DNA from: Clavibacter tessellarius
GTDB lineage: Bacteria > Actinomycetota > Actinomycetes > Actinomycetales > Microbacteriaceae
Reading direction: 5' to 3'
Length of the DNA stretch: 64,000 bases
Assembly (NCBI RefSeq): GCF_001618005.1
Contig: NZ_LQXA01000053.1
Coordinates: 62,001-126,000 of the forward strand
The position numbers and the translations under genes were made by a program. Below the pieces are notes generated by a model. It was not told the origin of the DNA. It ran no database searches and saw only the letters and a program-made list of their open reading frames with translations. Within the stretch, counting starts at the first letter, position 1. Each line of letters opens with the position of its first letter. Below are positions 54,585-63,959 of this stretch, piece after piece.

Positions 54585-54925
54585 CCTCCGCCGAGGACAC
54601 GGGCGCGTCCGTCGTCCGCGTCGTGATGTACTCCTCGCTGTTCTGCGTGCCGTGCCAGGCCACCCGCCGCGTCCTCACCGAGGTGCATCGGCTGCTGCCC
54701 TGGCTCCCGGTCGAGGAGCTCGACGTCGCGGCGCACCCCGACCGCGCGGAGGAGGAGCGGATCCGCTCGACCCCGACCATCCTCGTCTTCGCCGGCGCCC
54801 GGCAGGTCCTGCGCGCCGAGGGCGTGCCGACCGCGCCGCAGGTGCTGCAGGCGGTGGCGCGGGCGCTGGACGACGGAGCCGCCTCGACGCCGGGCAGCGG
54901 CCCCGGAGCGGCGGGACCCGCGTAG
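54581..54925 (+). CDS. Thioredoxin-like protein
   Basis: A protein with a thioredoxin-type redox site CVPC in VVMYSSLFCVPCQATRRVL, followed by WLPVEELDVAAHPDRAEEERIRSTPTILVFAGARQVLRAEGV with the cis-Pro (TPT). The start is uncertain: CTG 54581 overlaps the preceding stop (CTGA) and yields 114 residues with a complete first strand; GTG 54623 yields 100 residues and truncates that strand. The C-terminus is low-complexity Gly/Ala/Pro. It probably works with the small membrane protein upstream or as a general cytoplasmic disulfide reductant. Confidence 0.8.
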   Translation: MTSAEDTGASVVRVVMYSSLFCVPCQATRRVLTEVHRLLPWLPVEELDVAAHPDRAEEERIRSTPTILVFAGARQVLRAEGVPTAPQVLQAVARALDDGAASTPGSGPGAAGPA

Positions 54926-54939
54926 TACCCTCGTCACGA

Positions 54940-55015
54940 CCCCCTGTAGCTCAATGGATAGAGCATCGGCCTTCTAATCCGACGGTTGCGCGTTCGAGTC
55001 GCGCCGGGGGGACCA
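54940..55015 (+). tRNA. tRNA-Arg (TCT anticodon)
   Basis: A 76-nt cloverleaf with encoded CCA. The acceptor stem is CCCCCTG with CGGGGGG. The anticodon loop CTTCTAA gives TCT, reading AGA and AGG. The T arm is GCGCG-TTCGAGT-CGCGC. The closing pair of the anticodon stem is C31-T39, a mismatch, while the other four pairs are sound. It lies between the thioredoxin-like gene and nadE. Confidence 0.93.
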
Positions 55016-55055
55016 GCGCTGTCGCGGCCCGCCGGATCACCGTAGATTTGGGCGC

Positions 55056-55877
55056 ATGCGCGACATCCAGTCACAGATCATCGACGCCCTCGAGGTGCGT
55101 CCCACCATCGATCCCGCCGACGAGGTCCGGAAGCGCGTCGACTTCCTCAAGGCCTACCTGCGGTCGACCGGCGCGGAGGGCTTCGTCCTCGGCGTCAGCG
55201 GCGGCCAGGACTCCTCCCTCGCGGGTCGGCTCGCCCAGCTGGCCGTCGAGGAGCTGGCGGCCGAGGGCGTGCGCGCCGACTTCGTCGCCGTGCGGCTGCC
55301 CTACGGCGTCCAGGCCGACGAGGAGGACGCGCAGCTCGCGCTGCGGTTCATCCAGCCGAAGGCGAGCGTCGTCTTCGACATCAAGCGCGCGGTGGACGGC
55401 TTCGAGGCGGAGTACGCCGACGCGGCGGGCCACCGGATGCTCGACTTCACCAAGGGCAACGTCAAGGCGCGCTCGCGCATGGTCGCCCAGTACGCCCTCG
55501 CCGGGCAGGCGCGCCTCCTCGTCGTCGGCACGGACCACGCGGCCGAGGCGGTCACGGGCTTCTTCACCAAGTACGGCGACGGCGGTGCCGACGTCCTGCC
55601 CCTCACCGGCCTGACCAAGCGCCAGGGCCGCGCCCTGCTCGAGCACCTGGGCGCGCCCGAGCGGCTCTATCTGAAGGCCCCCACCGCGGATCTCCTCGAC
55701 GACACGCCCGGGCAGACGGACGAGGCGAACCTGGGCCTCACCTACGCCGACATCGACGACTTCCTCGAGGGCCGCGATGTCGACGTCGAGGTCGCCGACG
55801 CGATCGAGGCGCGGTACGTGAGCACGGAGCACAAGCGCCGCGTCCCTTCGACCATGTTCGACGACTGGTGGAGGTGA
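55056..55877 (+). CDS. nadE: NH3-dependent NAD+ synthetase
   Basis: A 273-residue enzyme that amidates deamido-NAD to NAD with ATP. The P-loop-like pyrophosphatase motif is [17 protein letters not shown] at about residues 48-64. It also has [43 protein letters not shown] and [18 protein letters not shown], all standard for the short, ammonia-using form; there is no glutaminase domain. The terminator immediately after is shared with the convergent gene. Confidence 0.96.
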   Translation: MRDIQSQIIDALEVRPTIDPADEVRKRVDFLKAYLRSTGAEGFVLGVSGGQDSSLAGRLAQLAVEELAAEGVRADFVAVRLPYGVQADEEDAQLALRFIQPKASVVFDIKRAVDGFEAEYADAAGHRMLDFTKGNVKARSRMVAQYALAGQARLLVVGTDHAAEAVTGFFTKYGDGGADVLPLTGLTKRQGRALLEHLGAPERLYLKAPTADLLDDTPGQTDEANLGLTYADIDDFLEGRDVDVEVADAIEARYVSTEHKRRVPSTMFDDWWR

Positions 55878-55899
55878 TCGCCGCGCCATCCCGGACATG

Positions 55900-55936
55900 A
55901 CGACGCCCCGCACCTCGAGGGGATGCGGGGCGTCGT
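55900..55936. terminator. Bidirectional hairpin terminator, nadE / membrane protein
   Basis: A perfect 13-bp stem, ACGACGCCCCGCA (55900-55912) and TGCGGGGCGTCGT (55924-55936), with an 11-nt loop in the gap between two convergent genes. Confidence 0.8.
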
Positions 55937-55950
55937 CGCGCGGGGCCGGG

Positions 55951-56649
55951 TCAGCGGCGCTCGGCCTCCGCGGCGCGGGAGTTGGCGGCGGCCGACGACG
56001 GCACCGGAGGGCTGTACTGCTCGTCCGGGGACTCGACGCGACGCTCCGCGACGGTCCGGTCGTCGACTCCGGGGCGCCACGGTTCCGGAACGGGGGCGGC
56101 GGCCGGGGCGGCCTCCGGCGCGCGGGCGGCGGGCGCCTTCGTGGCGGGGGAGTCGTCCTCGAACTGCCAGCGCGCGATGTCGCCCTGGAAGATCTTGCGG
56201 GCCCGACCCGGGTGGTGCTGCCACTCGACGATGCGGTCGCGGAACTCGGCGAGCTGCGTGTCGAACTGGAACCCGAAGCTGCCGCTGCCGCGCTTGAACT
56301 CGGTGATCTCGTGCGCCGCCCACGTGGCCGCCGTCGCGGCGCCCTTGACCGGCATGAGGCGGATGCGGATGTCGGCCTCGCCGGCGGCGCGATCGGCGAG
56401 CACGCGCTCCTGCGGGGTGAGGCCGTCCCAGACGGAGGCCTGGCGCGCCGCGTCGACGAGCGCGCCGATGGCGGCCGCCTTCACCTCGCGGTCGTGGCGC
56501 GTGAGGATCCGCTGCGTGGCCCCGCGCGCGATGACCGCGGCGAGGACGCCGGCCACCACGATGGCCACGAAGGGGACGACGACGCCGGAGAGGAGCTGAG
56601 TGCCCCGCTCGGACGCGAGGGCATCGAGGAGATCATTCCACCACTGCAT
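55951..56649 (-). CDS. Hypothetical membrane-anchored protein
   Basis: A 232-residue protein with one N-terminal helix (LLSGVVVPFVAIVVAGVLAAVIARG at about 20-44), a conserved-looking soluble part (ILTRHDREVKAAAIGALVDAAR, then GAATAATWAAHEITEFKRG and FQFDTQLAEFRDRIVEWQHHPGRARKIF) and a Pro/Ala-rich acidic tail. The domain resembles nothing I can name. It stands alone on the - strand. Confidence 0.75.
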   Translation of the reverse strand: MQWWNDLLDALASERGTQLLSGVVVPFVAIVVAGVLAAVIARGATQRILTRHDREVKAAAIGALVDAARQASVWDGLTPQERVLADRAAGEADIRIRLMPVKGAATAATWAAHEITEFKRGSGSFGFQFDTQLAEFRDRIVEWQHHPGRARKIFQGDIARWQFEDDSPATKAPAARAPEAAPAAAPVPEPWRPGVDDRTVAERRVESPDEQYSPPVPSSAAANSRAAEAERR

Positions 56650-56736
56650 GCGGTGACCGTACCCCGGGCTCCGGCTGCGACCGGGGAGGCGGGGCGGGCG
56701 CGTCGCCGCGTCGCGGGGCGCCGTCCGCGACGCGAC

Positions 56737-56973
56737 TCAGAACCGGAGGCAGTCGACCGCGTCCTGCAGAGCCCAGAAGTCGCCGAGGGGGACGAACCCC
56801 TGCGCGTCCCGTCGGAGGCGCTTGGCGCGGAAGCGCTCGCCCTGCGGCTCGTGCATGCGCTCGACGTAGCCGAGCACGGCGCCGTCCGGCCGGGTGACGC
56901 GCAGCAGCCCGTCGTGCAGCTCGCGCACCTGGGCCGCCGAGCGCGCCAGGGGGGTGTAGGTGATGCTGGGCAT
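56737..56973 (-). CDS. Short hypothetical protein
   Basis: A 78-residue basic protein starting at ATG 56973, which has GGAGG six bases upstream; longer in-frame starts are Arg/Ser-rich and rejected. It reads as a small beta-rich protein: LLRVTRPDGAVLGYVERM, GERFRAKRLRRDAQGFVPLGDFWALQDAVDCL. No family recognised. Divergent from msrA. Confidence 0.72.
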   Translation of the reverse strand: MPSITYTPLARSAAQVRELHDGLLRVTRPDGAVLGYVERMHEPQGERFRAKRLRRDAQGFVPLGDFWALQDAVDCLRF

Positions 56974-57143
56974 GGTGTCCTCCGTCCGCGTGCCGCCGGC
57001 CCGGCGGTGTCTCGATGTCCCCGAAGCTACGGGGGACCACCGACATCGCGACCGGCAGGAATGGGCGGCGTCCGATGACGGTTCCCTCCCATGTCGACCC
57101 GTGCGGACCTCGCGCGCGGCGACGGGAAGTAGGTTCATCTCTC

Positions 57144-57671
57144 ATGCAGACATTCATCCTCGCCGGCGGCTGCTTCTGGTGCCTCGATGCGGTCTACCGC
57201 ACGCTCGACGGCGTCCAGGACGTCATCTCCGGCTACATCGGCGGACACACCGCCCACCCCTCCTACGACGCCGTGTGCACGGGCGCGACCGGGCACGCCG
57301 AGGCGGTGAAGGTGGTCTTCGACGAGGAGGTCATCCCCGCCGACGTCATCCTCGACGTGTTCTTCACGCTGCACGACCCGCGCCAGCTCAACCGCCAGGG
57401 CGCCGACGTCGGCACCCAGTACCGCTCGGCCATGTTCCCCGCGGACGCCGAGCAGGAGCAGCTGTTCCGCGACGCCATCTCCCGCGCCGGCGAGCTGTGG
57501 GACGGCACCGCCGTCACCACGATCGAGCCTGTCGGCACCTGGTATGACGCGGAGGACTACCACCAGGACTTCTTCGCGAAGAACCCGGGCCAGGGCTACT
57601 GCAACGCGGTCGCCGTGCCCAAGGTCAACAAGGTGCGCAAGTCGTTCGCGCAGTACGTGCGCGCGGCCTGA
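57144..57671 (+). CDS. msrA: Peptide methionine sulfoxide reductase A
   Basis: A 175-residue enzyme that reduces Met-S-sulfoxide in oxidised proteins. The active-site GCFWC motif is at residues 9-13 (the first Cys attacks the sulfoxide). YxGGHTAHPSYDAVCTGATGHAEAV and DVGTQYRSAMFP follow, and GYCNAVAVPKVNKVRK supplies the probable resolving Cys near the end. The ATG at 57144 starts MQTFILAGGCFW, exactly the family start. No msrB is adjacent. Confidence 0.95.
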   Translation: MQTFILAGGCFWCLDAVYRTLDGVQDVISGYIGGHTAHPSYDAVCTGATGHAEAVKVVFDEEVIPADVILDVFFTLHDPRQLNRQGADVGTQYRSAMFPADAEQEQLFRDAISRAGELWDGTAVTTIEPVGTWYDAEDYHQDFFAKNPGQGYCNAVAVPKVNKVRKSFAQYVRAA

Positions 57672-57684
57672 CCCACCCTCCCCG

Positions 57685-57715
57685 ACGCCCCGCGGCCTGT
57701 ACGGCCGCGGGGCGT
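57685..57715 (+). terminator. Hairpin terminator after msrA
   Basis: A perfect 13-bp stem, ACGCCCCGCGGCC (57685-57697) and GGCCGCGGGGCGT (57703-57715), with a 5-nt loop, begins 13 bases after the msrA stop. Confidence 0.7.
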
Positions 57716-57770
57716 GGGCGTACCATCGGCACGTCCGGGCGACGGAGCCCGGCGAGGAGAGGCGACGACG

Positions 57771-58019
57771 ATGTCGATGACTACGAACACGAGCACGAGC
57801 ACGAACACGAGCACGACCGGCCTGCCGCGCACCGCGGGCAAGACCTGGGTGGCCTTCGGAGCCACGGGTGCGCTCGCCTCCATCCACTCGCACGACGACG
57901 GGTACGAGGTGCGCCCGCTGCACCGCGGCGTCGTCGCCGGCACGTACCCGTCGCTGGAGATCGCGAAGTCGGCGCTCCGGGCGGGGCAGGGCGGCGACGT
58001 GGAGTTCTCCGCGCACTGA
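57771..58019 (+). CDS. Short hypothetical protein with Thr/Asn/Ser repeat at the start
   Basis: An 82-residue protein. The first 17 residues come from a hexanucleotide-type repeat (ACGAAC/ACGAGC units at 57784-57819) encoding TNTSTSTNTSTT. The rest, TWVAFGATGALASIHSHDDGYEVRPLHRGVVAGTYPSLEIAKSAL, looks like a small globular fold. A GGCGAGGAGAGG ribosome-binding region precedes the ATG. No family recognised; the repeat could vary in copy number between strains. Confidence 0.72.
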   Translation: MSMTTNTSTSTNTSTTGLPRTAGKTWVAFGATGALASIHSHDDGYEVRPLHRGVVAGTYPSLEIAKSALRAGQGGDVEFSAH

Positions 58020-58145
58020 GCCGCCCGCGGCTCCTCCCCAGCGGGCGGGGACGTCCGCATCCGCCGTCCCCGGGACCCGATCCCGTCGGCATGCCCGGGG
58101 TCGTGCACGATGCGACCGCGGCACGGTGCCGCCGGGGGAGGCGGC

Positions 58146-58508
58146 ATGCGCGGGACGGGCACGGCGGACGGGACGACGATCGGCGACGGCGGTGGGCGGC
58201 TGCATGCCCTGTTGCGCGGGCGGCTCGGCGATGCCGCCCGCGGCATCCGCACGGCGGAGGGCTGGGAGCTCGCCGCCCTCGACGTGGGCGGCGTGATCGT
58301 CACGTGCGCGGGCGCGGGGGCGGCGGATGCCGTCCGGTCGCTCCACGCGGGCGACGAGGTCGTCGTGCGCGGGGTCCTGCGCGCCCGCCGCGGGGGACGC
58401 CCGGGCGACGATGCCGTCGAGATGGAGGCGACGCTCCTCGCCGTGCGGAGGCGGGTCGGGACGCACCCGATGGCGCCCCGGCCGCGGCGGCCTAGGATCG
58501 CATCATGA
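58146..58508 (+). CDS. Small OB-fold protein, possibly SSB-like
   Basis: A 120-residue protein whose second half (GVIVTCAGAGAADAVRSLHAGDEVVVRGVLRAR, then VEMEATLLAVRR) follows the strand order of a single-stranded-DNA-binding OB fold, in which the GD-x-V-x-V-x-G-x-L segment is typical. The aromatic DNA-stacking residues of real SSB are mostly absent, so binding is uncertain. The ATG at 58146 has GGGGGAGG five bases upstream. It overlaps the MarR gene by 4 nt. Confidence 0.68.
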   Translation: MRGTGTADGTTIGDGGGRLHALLRGRLGDAARGIRTAEGWELAALDVGGVIVTCAGAGAADAVRSLHAGDEVVVRGVLRARRGGRPGDDAVEMEATLLAVRRRVGTHPMAPRPRRPRIAS

Positions 58509-59074
58509 GCGGATCCCCCCGGTGGCTCGAGCCGGATCAGCAGCGCGCCTGGCGGACCGTCATCGTCGCGCTGAACCACGTCAGCGAGCGCATCGAACGG
58601 CAGCTGGTCCGGGATGCCGCGATGCCCCACGCCTACTTCATGATCCTCGTGCGGCTGTCCGAGGTCGAGGGCAACGCGCTGCCGATGAGCGTCCTCGCGC
58701 GCGCCCTGCAGGCCTCGGCGAGCCGCACCTCGCATGCCGTGACGCGCCTCGAGCAGCTCGGCTGGGTGCGCCGCGTCCCCTCGCCGCGCGATGGCCGGAG
58801 CCTCCTCGCCGAGCTCACGGACGAGGGGCGCAGCACGCTGGCGTCCGCCGCTCCCGGGCACGCCGAGGAGGTGCTCCGCACGGTGTTCGATCCGCTGAGC
58901 GCCGAGCAGACCGCGCAGCTCGAGGCGATCGCCCGCGATATCCTCACGAGCATGACCGCTTCCTCCCCCTTCGACGACCGGGGGAGCGCCGGCGGCGACG
59001 ACCTGGCCATCCCGCCGGCCCCCGGCGCACGCGACTCGGGTGCCACCGCCCGCGCGGACGAGCCCGCCGCATGA
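58505..59074 (+). CDS. MarR family transcriptional regulator
   Basis: A 189-residue winged-helix repressor. It has the N-terminal dimer helix, then MPHAYFMILVRLSEVEGNALPMSVLARALQASASRTSHAVTRLEQLGWVRRVPSPRDGRSLLAELTDEGRSTL, the complete HTH and wing (D-x-R-x-x-x-x-x-L-T-x-x-G). A C-terminal extension of about 45 residues is disordered. MarR proteins sense small phenolic or oxidant ligands. It sits between the OB-fold protein and a lipoprotein, all with 4-nt overlaps, so it may control its own operon. Confidence 0.92.
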   Translation: MSGSPRWLEPDQQRAWRTVIVALNHVSERIERQLVRDAAMPHAYFMILVRLSEVEGNALPMSVLARALQASASRTSHAVTRLEQLGWVRRVPSPRDGRSLLAELTDEGRSTLASAAPGHAEEVLRTVFDPLSAEQTAQLEAIARDILTSMTASSPFDDRGSAGGDDLAIPPAPGARDSGATARADEPAA

Positions 59075-59553
59075 GGGGCCGCTTCGCCGCCGTGGCCGCT
59101 CCCGCGCTCCTCGCCGCGCTCGTCCTGGGCGGCTGCACGCAGACGCCGACTCCGACGCAGCCGACGGTGCCGGCGTCCGCCCCGCCCGCGACGCCCGACG
59201 ACGCGGCGTCCGCCGCCCCCACCGCGGCGACCGTCGACCTGGCGGGGACGGCCGACGCCAACCTGCCCGTGTTCGAGGCCACGGCGGGCGCGGTCGTCTC
59301 CGCGGATCCGAACGCCAAGGGCCGCGCCATGGTCGACGCGCTCGTCGGTGTCGGGTTCCCGAAGGACAAGATGGAGGTCACGGCGGACGCCACGCCGCTG
59401 GGCAACTCCGTCGACTCGATCCTCGTGGCCGTGCGGATGGGCGACGGCTGCCTCATCGGCCAGCGCGCGCAGGACGGCTTCTCCGCGCACGTCGAGCCCG
59501 CCCTGTCCTCCGGCCGCTGCCTCGTGGGGCAGACCCGCGCGATCGACTGGTGA
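59071..59553 (+). CDS. Small lipoprotein (possibly DUF6993)
   Basis: A 160-residue exported protein: signal peptide with lipobox LGGC (Cys at about 23), a Pro/Thr/Ala linker, then a globular part of about 95 residues with two Cys (GDGCLIGQR and SGRCLVGQTR) that could form a disulfide. The end TRAIDW and the layout match a family I recall as DUF6993, unverified. The ATG overlaps the MarR stop by 4 nt. Probable substrate: none known. Confidence 0.8.
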   Translation: MRGRFAAVAAPALLAALVLGGCTQTPTPTQPTVPASAPPATPDDAASAAPTAATVDLAGTADANLPVFEATAGAVVSADPNAKGRAMVDALVGVGFPKDKMEVTADATPLGNSVDSILVAVRMGDGCLIGQRAQDGFSAHVEPALSSGRCLVGQTRAIDW

Positions 59554-59613
59554 CCGACGGTCGGCACGCGGCGGCGGCGTCCGGCCGCCCGCGGCACTGA
59601 ATAGACTCGCCCC

Positions 59614-61296
<1,683 letters not shown>

Positions 61297-61300
61297 TCCC

Positions 61301-61780
61301 GTGACCCGGGTCCACGTCCCCGTCCACCTCCGGTGGGCCGACCTCGACGCCTACGACCACGTGAACAACGTGGAGGTGCTCCGGCTGCTGGAGGAGGCGC
61401 GCGTCCGCGCCTTCTGGCGGGGCGACGACGACGGCGAGGGCGTGGATCCGGGGATGGCGCTCATCCACGCGTCCGCGGGTGCGAGCACCATGACGATGAT
61501 CGCCCGGCAGGAGGTCGAGTACCTGCTGCCCATCTCGTACGGGCGGAGGCCGCTCGACGTGCAGGTGTGGCTGGGGCGCCTCGGCGGCTCCAGCCTCGAG
61601 GCCTGCTACGAGGTGCGGACGCCCGCGGGCGTCGAGCCGGCGGCGCTGTACGCGCGCGCCTCGACCACCATCGTGCTGGTGGACGCCGCCACCGGCCGTC
61701 CGCGCCGCATCACCGACGCCGAGCGAGCCGGGTGGAGCGCGTACCTCGAGGAGCCCGTGGCGTTCAGTCGACGGGGGTGA
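61301..61780 (+). CDS. Acyl-CoA thioesterase (4HBT, YbgC-like hotdog)
   Basis: A 159-residue hotdog-fold protein. The catalytic-loop motif HLRWADLDAYDHVNNVEVLRLLEEAR (Asp acting as base) lies at residues 5-30, followed by ARQEVEYLLPISYGRRPLDVQVWLGRLGGSSLEACYEV. It hydrolyses small acyl-CoAs in the cytoplasm; chain preference unknown. The GTG start is 4 nt after the ettA stop, an arrangement I have seen repeatedly in this family, though I cannot cite a source. Confidence 0.9.
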   Translation: MTRVHVPVHLRWADLDAYDHVNNVEVLRLLEEARVRAFWRGDDDGEGVDPGMALIHASAGASTMTMIARQEVEYLLPISYGRRPLDVQVWLGRLGGSSLEACYEVRTPAGVEPAALYARASTTIVLVDAATGRPRRITDAERAGWSAYLEEPVAFSRRG

Positions 61781-61823
61781 GCGGCGCGGCGCACGGGGCG
61801 CCGGCCGCCGTGCCGGGCCGGGG

Positions 61824-62738
61824 TCAGCCGCGCGCGTCGGCGGGGACGCGCACCATGCCCTCCTGCGCGACGCTCGCCAGCAGCACGCCGTCGCGCGAGT
61901 AGATGCGGCCGAGCGAGAGGCCGCGCCCGCCCTGCGCGCTCGTGGACTCCTGCACGTAGAGCATCCACTCGTCGGCGCGGCCGAAGCGGTGGAACCACAT
62001 GGCGTGGTCGAGGCTCGCGGTCTTGATGCCGGGGGTGGCCCAGCTGAGGCCGTGGCGCCGGTAGATCGACTCGAGGATCGAGTAGTCGCTCGCGTAGGCG
62101 AGGGACGCGAGGTGCACGGCCGGGTCGTCGGGCAGGCGGCCGATCGCGCGGATCCAGACGGCCTGGTGGGCGACGCGCTCCTCGGCCGCGCCGAAGTACA
62201 CGGGCTGCTCGACGTGGCGCATGTCGAACGGACGGTCGTTGGCCCAGTGCTTCGCGACGGGGTGCTCGATGCGCGACAGCACGTCGTGCGCGCTCGGCAG
62301 GGACTCCGGCTCGGGGATGCCCTCCGGCATGGGCGCCTGGTGCTCGAGGCCCTCGTCGCCGTCCTGGAACGACGCGATCATCGACAGGATCGGGCGGCCG
62401 TCCTGGTAGGCCTGCGTGCGCCGCGTGGAGAAGGAGCGCCCGTCGTGGATGCGGTCCACCGAGAACGTGATGGGCTTCGTGACGTCGCCGGGGCGGAGGA
62501 AGTAGCCGTGCATGCTGTGCACGCGGCGGTCGGCCTCGGTCGTGCGCATCGCCGCGACGAGCGACTGCGCGAGCACCTGGCCGCCGAAGACGCGGCCCAT
62601 GGGCATCCACTGCGACGGGCCGGTGGAGATGTCCTCGCTCGTGCGGGCGCCGGTGTCCGTGAGGTCGAGCGCGGTGAGGAGCCCGGCGAGCGGGCCGCCC
62701 GCGGTGTCGTCGGGGGTGTCGGATGCGTGGTCGGTCAT
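61824..62738 (-). CDS. tesB: Acyl-CoA thioesterase II (TesB family)
   Basis: A 304-residue double-hotdog enzyme that hydrolyses medium- to long-chain acyl-CoAs. The first hotdog has VFGGQVLAQSLVAAMRT and MHGYFLRPGDVTKPITFSVDRIHDGRSFSTRRTQAYQDG; the second has SLAYASDYSILESIYRRHGL and SLDHAMWFHRF, with the catalytic Asp-Ser/Thr-Gln set typical of TesB. It is convergent with the 4HBT thioesterase, so two different thioesterases adjoin. Confidence 0.94.
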   Translation of the reverse strand: MTDHASDTPDDTAGGPLAGLLTALDLTDTGARTSEDISTGPSQWMPMGRVFGGQVLAQSLVAAMRTTEADRRVHSMHGYFLRPGDVTKPITFSVDRIHDGRSFSTRRTQAYQDGRPILSMIASFQDGDEGLEHQAPMPEGIPEPESLPSAHDVLSRIEHPVAKHWANDRPFDMRHVEQPVYFGAAEERVAHQAVWIRAIGRLPDDPAVHLASLAYASDYSILESIYRRHGLSWATPGIKTASLDHAMWFHRFGRADEWMLYVQESTSAQGGRGLSLGRIYSRDGVLLASVAQEGMVRVPADARG

Positions 62739-62821
62739 GGGTCCTCCGGCGTACGGGCCGACCTCGGGCGGCCGGGCTGCCGGGCGGGTCGCCCGGGCGC
62801 ATCCAGTAGCTTAGACAGGCC

Positions 62822-63517
62822 ATGACGCCCTCCTTCGCCCTCCGGGACGCCCTCGCCCTCGGCGACCTGCAGACCTTCCTCGGGCGCTCGGCCCGCGTCG
62901 ACGACGGAGCCGTGCGGCTCATCGGATCCGGGGGCGTGCTCGCCGTGTACACCTCGGTGCTGCAGCCGGCGGGCCTCCTCGACCGGGCGCCCACCGTCCT
63001 CGGCCTGCGGACCTTCGCCGCGGACACGCGGGCGCCCGTCGACAGCGTCGTGCCGATCCGCGCGCTGCTCGACCGGCTCGCGCGGCTCGAGGGGCCCGCC
63101 ACCGGATCTCCCGGCGAGCCCGTCGGCGTGCTCGTGCCGCCGGACACCGCGACGGCCGCGTGGGCGGGCATCTCCCCGCCGCGGGCCGGATGGGAGCGGG
63201 TCGACGACGTGGCCGCCGCCGCCCTGCGCGCGGCCGCACGGGCCGGAATCGACGAGGTCGCGGCCGCCGTGCCCTCCGGCATCGGCGAGCAGATCGTCTC
63301 CCGCGTGCGCGGAGAGGTCTGGGGACGCCCCGTGGACGGCGCGCCGGACGTGGTCGCGGGCGGGGCGTTCGCGGCCTACAGCCTGGGGTTCCTCGGGCCG
63401 GATCCCGCCCCGGACGCGGAGGCGGACGACGACGAGCCGCCGGTGGCCGTGTTCCGCGCGGGGCCGTGGATGCGACTCACGACGTCCCGCGGGCACGTGC
63501 TGATCCGCCGCCTCTAG
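62822..63517 (+). CDS. Hypothetical protein
   Basis: A 231-residue soluble protein. It starts MTPSFALRDALALGDLQTFLGRSARVDDGAVRLIGSGGVLAVYTSV and continues with a central APVDSVVPIRALLDRLARL helix, PRAGWERVDDVAAAAL, and a C-terminal VFRAGPWMRLTTSRGHVLIRRL strand pair. I recognise no family name; the pattern is that of a conserved actinobacterial hypothetical. It is divergent from tesB. Confidence 0.8.
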   Translation: MTPSFALRDALALGDLQTFLGRSARVDDGAVRLIGSGGVLAVYTSVLQPAGLLDRAPTVLGLRTFAADTRAPVDSVVPIRALLDRLARLEGPATGSPGEPVGVLVPPDTATAAWAGISPPRAGWERVDDVAAAALRAAARAGIDEVAAAVPSGIGEQIVSRVRGEVWGRPVDGAPDVVAGGAFAAYSLGFLGPDPAPDAEADDDEPPVAVFRAGPWMRLTTSRGHVLIRRL

Positions 63518-63522
63518 GCGAT

Positions 63523-63554
63523 CGCCGCCCCCCGTCCTCCGGGACGGGGGCGGC
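63523..63554. terminator. Hairpin terminator, convergent genes
   Basis: GCCGCCCCCCGTCC (63523-63536) and GGGACGGGGGCGGC (63541-63554) pair with one bulged base and a small TCC-based loop, between the hypothetical gene and the end of the globin gene. Confidence 0.7.
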
Positions 63555-63563
63555 GCTGGTGGT

Positions 63564-63959
63564 TCAGGACTCGTCGAAGGTGTTGACCATCGCGTGGGCG
63601 GCGCGCTCGAGGTAGTCCCAGAGCTGCGCCTCGTGCATCGGCGGCAGGTCGAGGGAGTCGACCGCGACCCGCATGTGCGCGAGCCACCGGTCGCGGGCGT
63701 CCGGGTTCACGCGGAACGGCATGTGCCGCATCCGGAGCCGCGGGTGGCCGCGCTCCTCGCTGTAGGTCGTCGGCCCGCCCCAGTACTGCTCGAGGAACCC
63801 GGTGAGGCGCTGGATGGCGCCCTCGAGGTCCTCCTCCGGGTACATGGCGACCAGCACCGGATCGTCGGCGACGCCGCGGTAGAACTCGCGGACGAGCCTC
63901 TCGAAGGTGGGGCGGCCGCCGACGTCGCCGTAGAAGGAGCTCCCGAGCAGGTCGGCCAT
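63564..63959 (-). CDS. Truncated haemoglobin, group II (GlbO type)
   Basis: A 131-residue haem protein: [64 protein letters not shown] containing the proximal His in RMRH, and the terminal [18 protein letters not shown]. The Tyr in the EFYRG helix and the Trp of LWDY are the O2-stabilising positions of group II truncated globins. Likely role: oxygen or NO chemistry. The ATG overlaps an upstream gene's TGA by one base (TGATG). Confidence 0.93.
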   Translation of the reverse strand: MADLLGSSFYGDVGGRPTFERLVREFYRGVADDPVLVAMYPEEDLEGAIQRLTGFLEQYWGGPTTYSEERGHPRLRMRHMPFRVNPDARDRWLAHMRVAVDSLDLPPMHEAQLWDYLERAAHAMVNTFDES

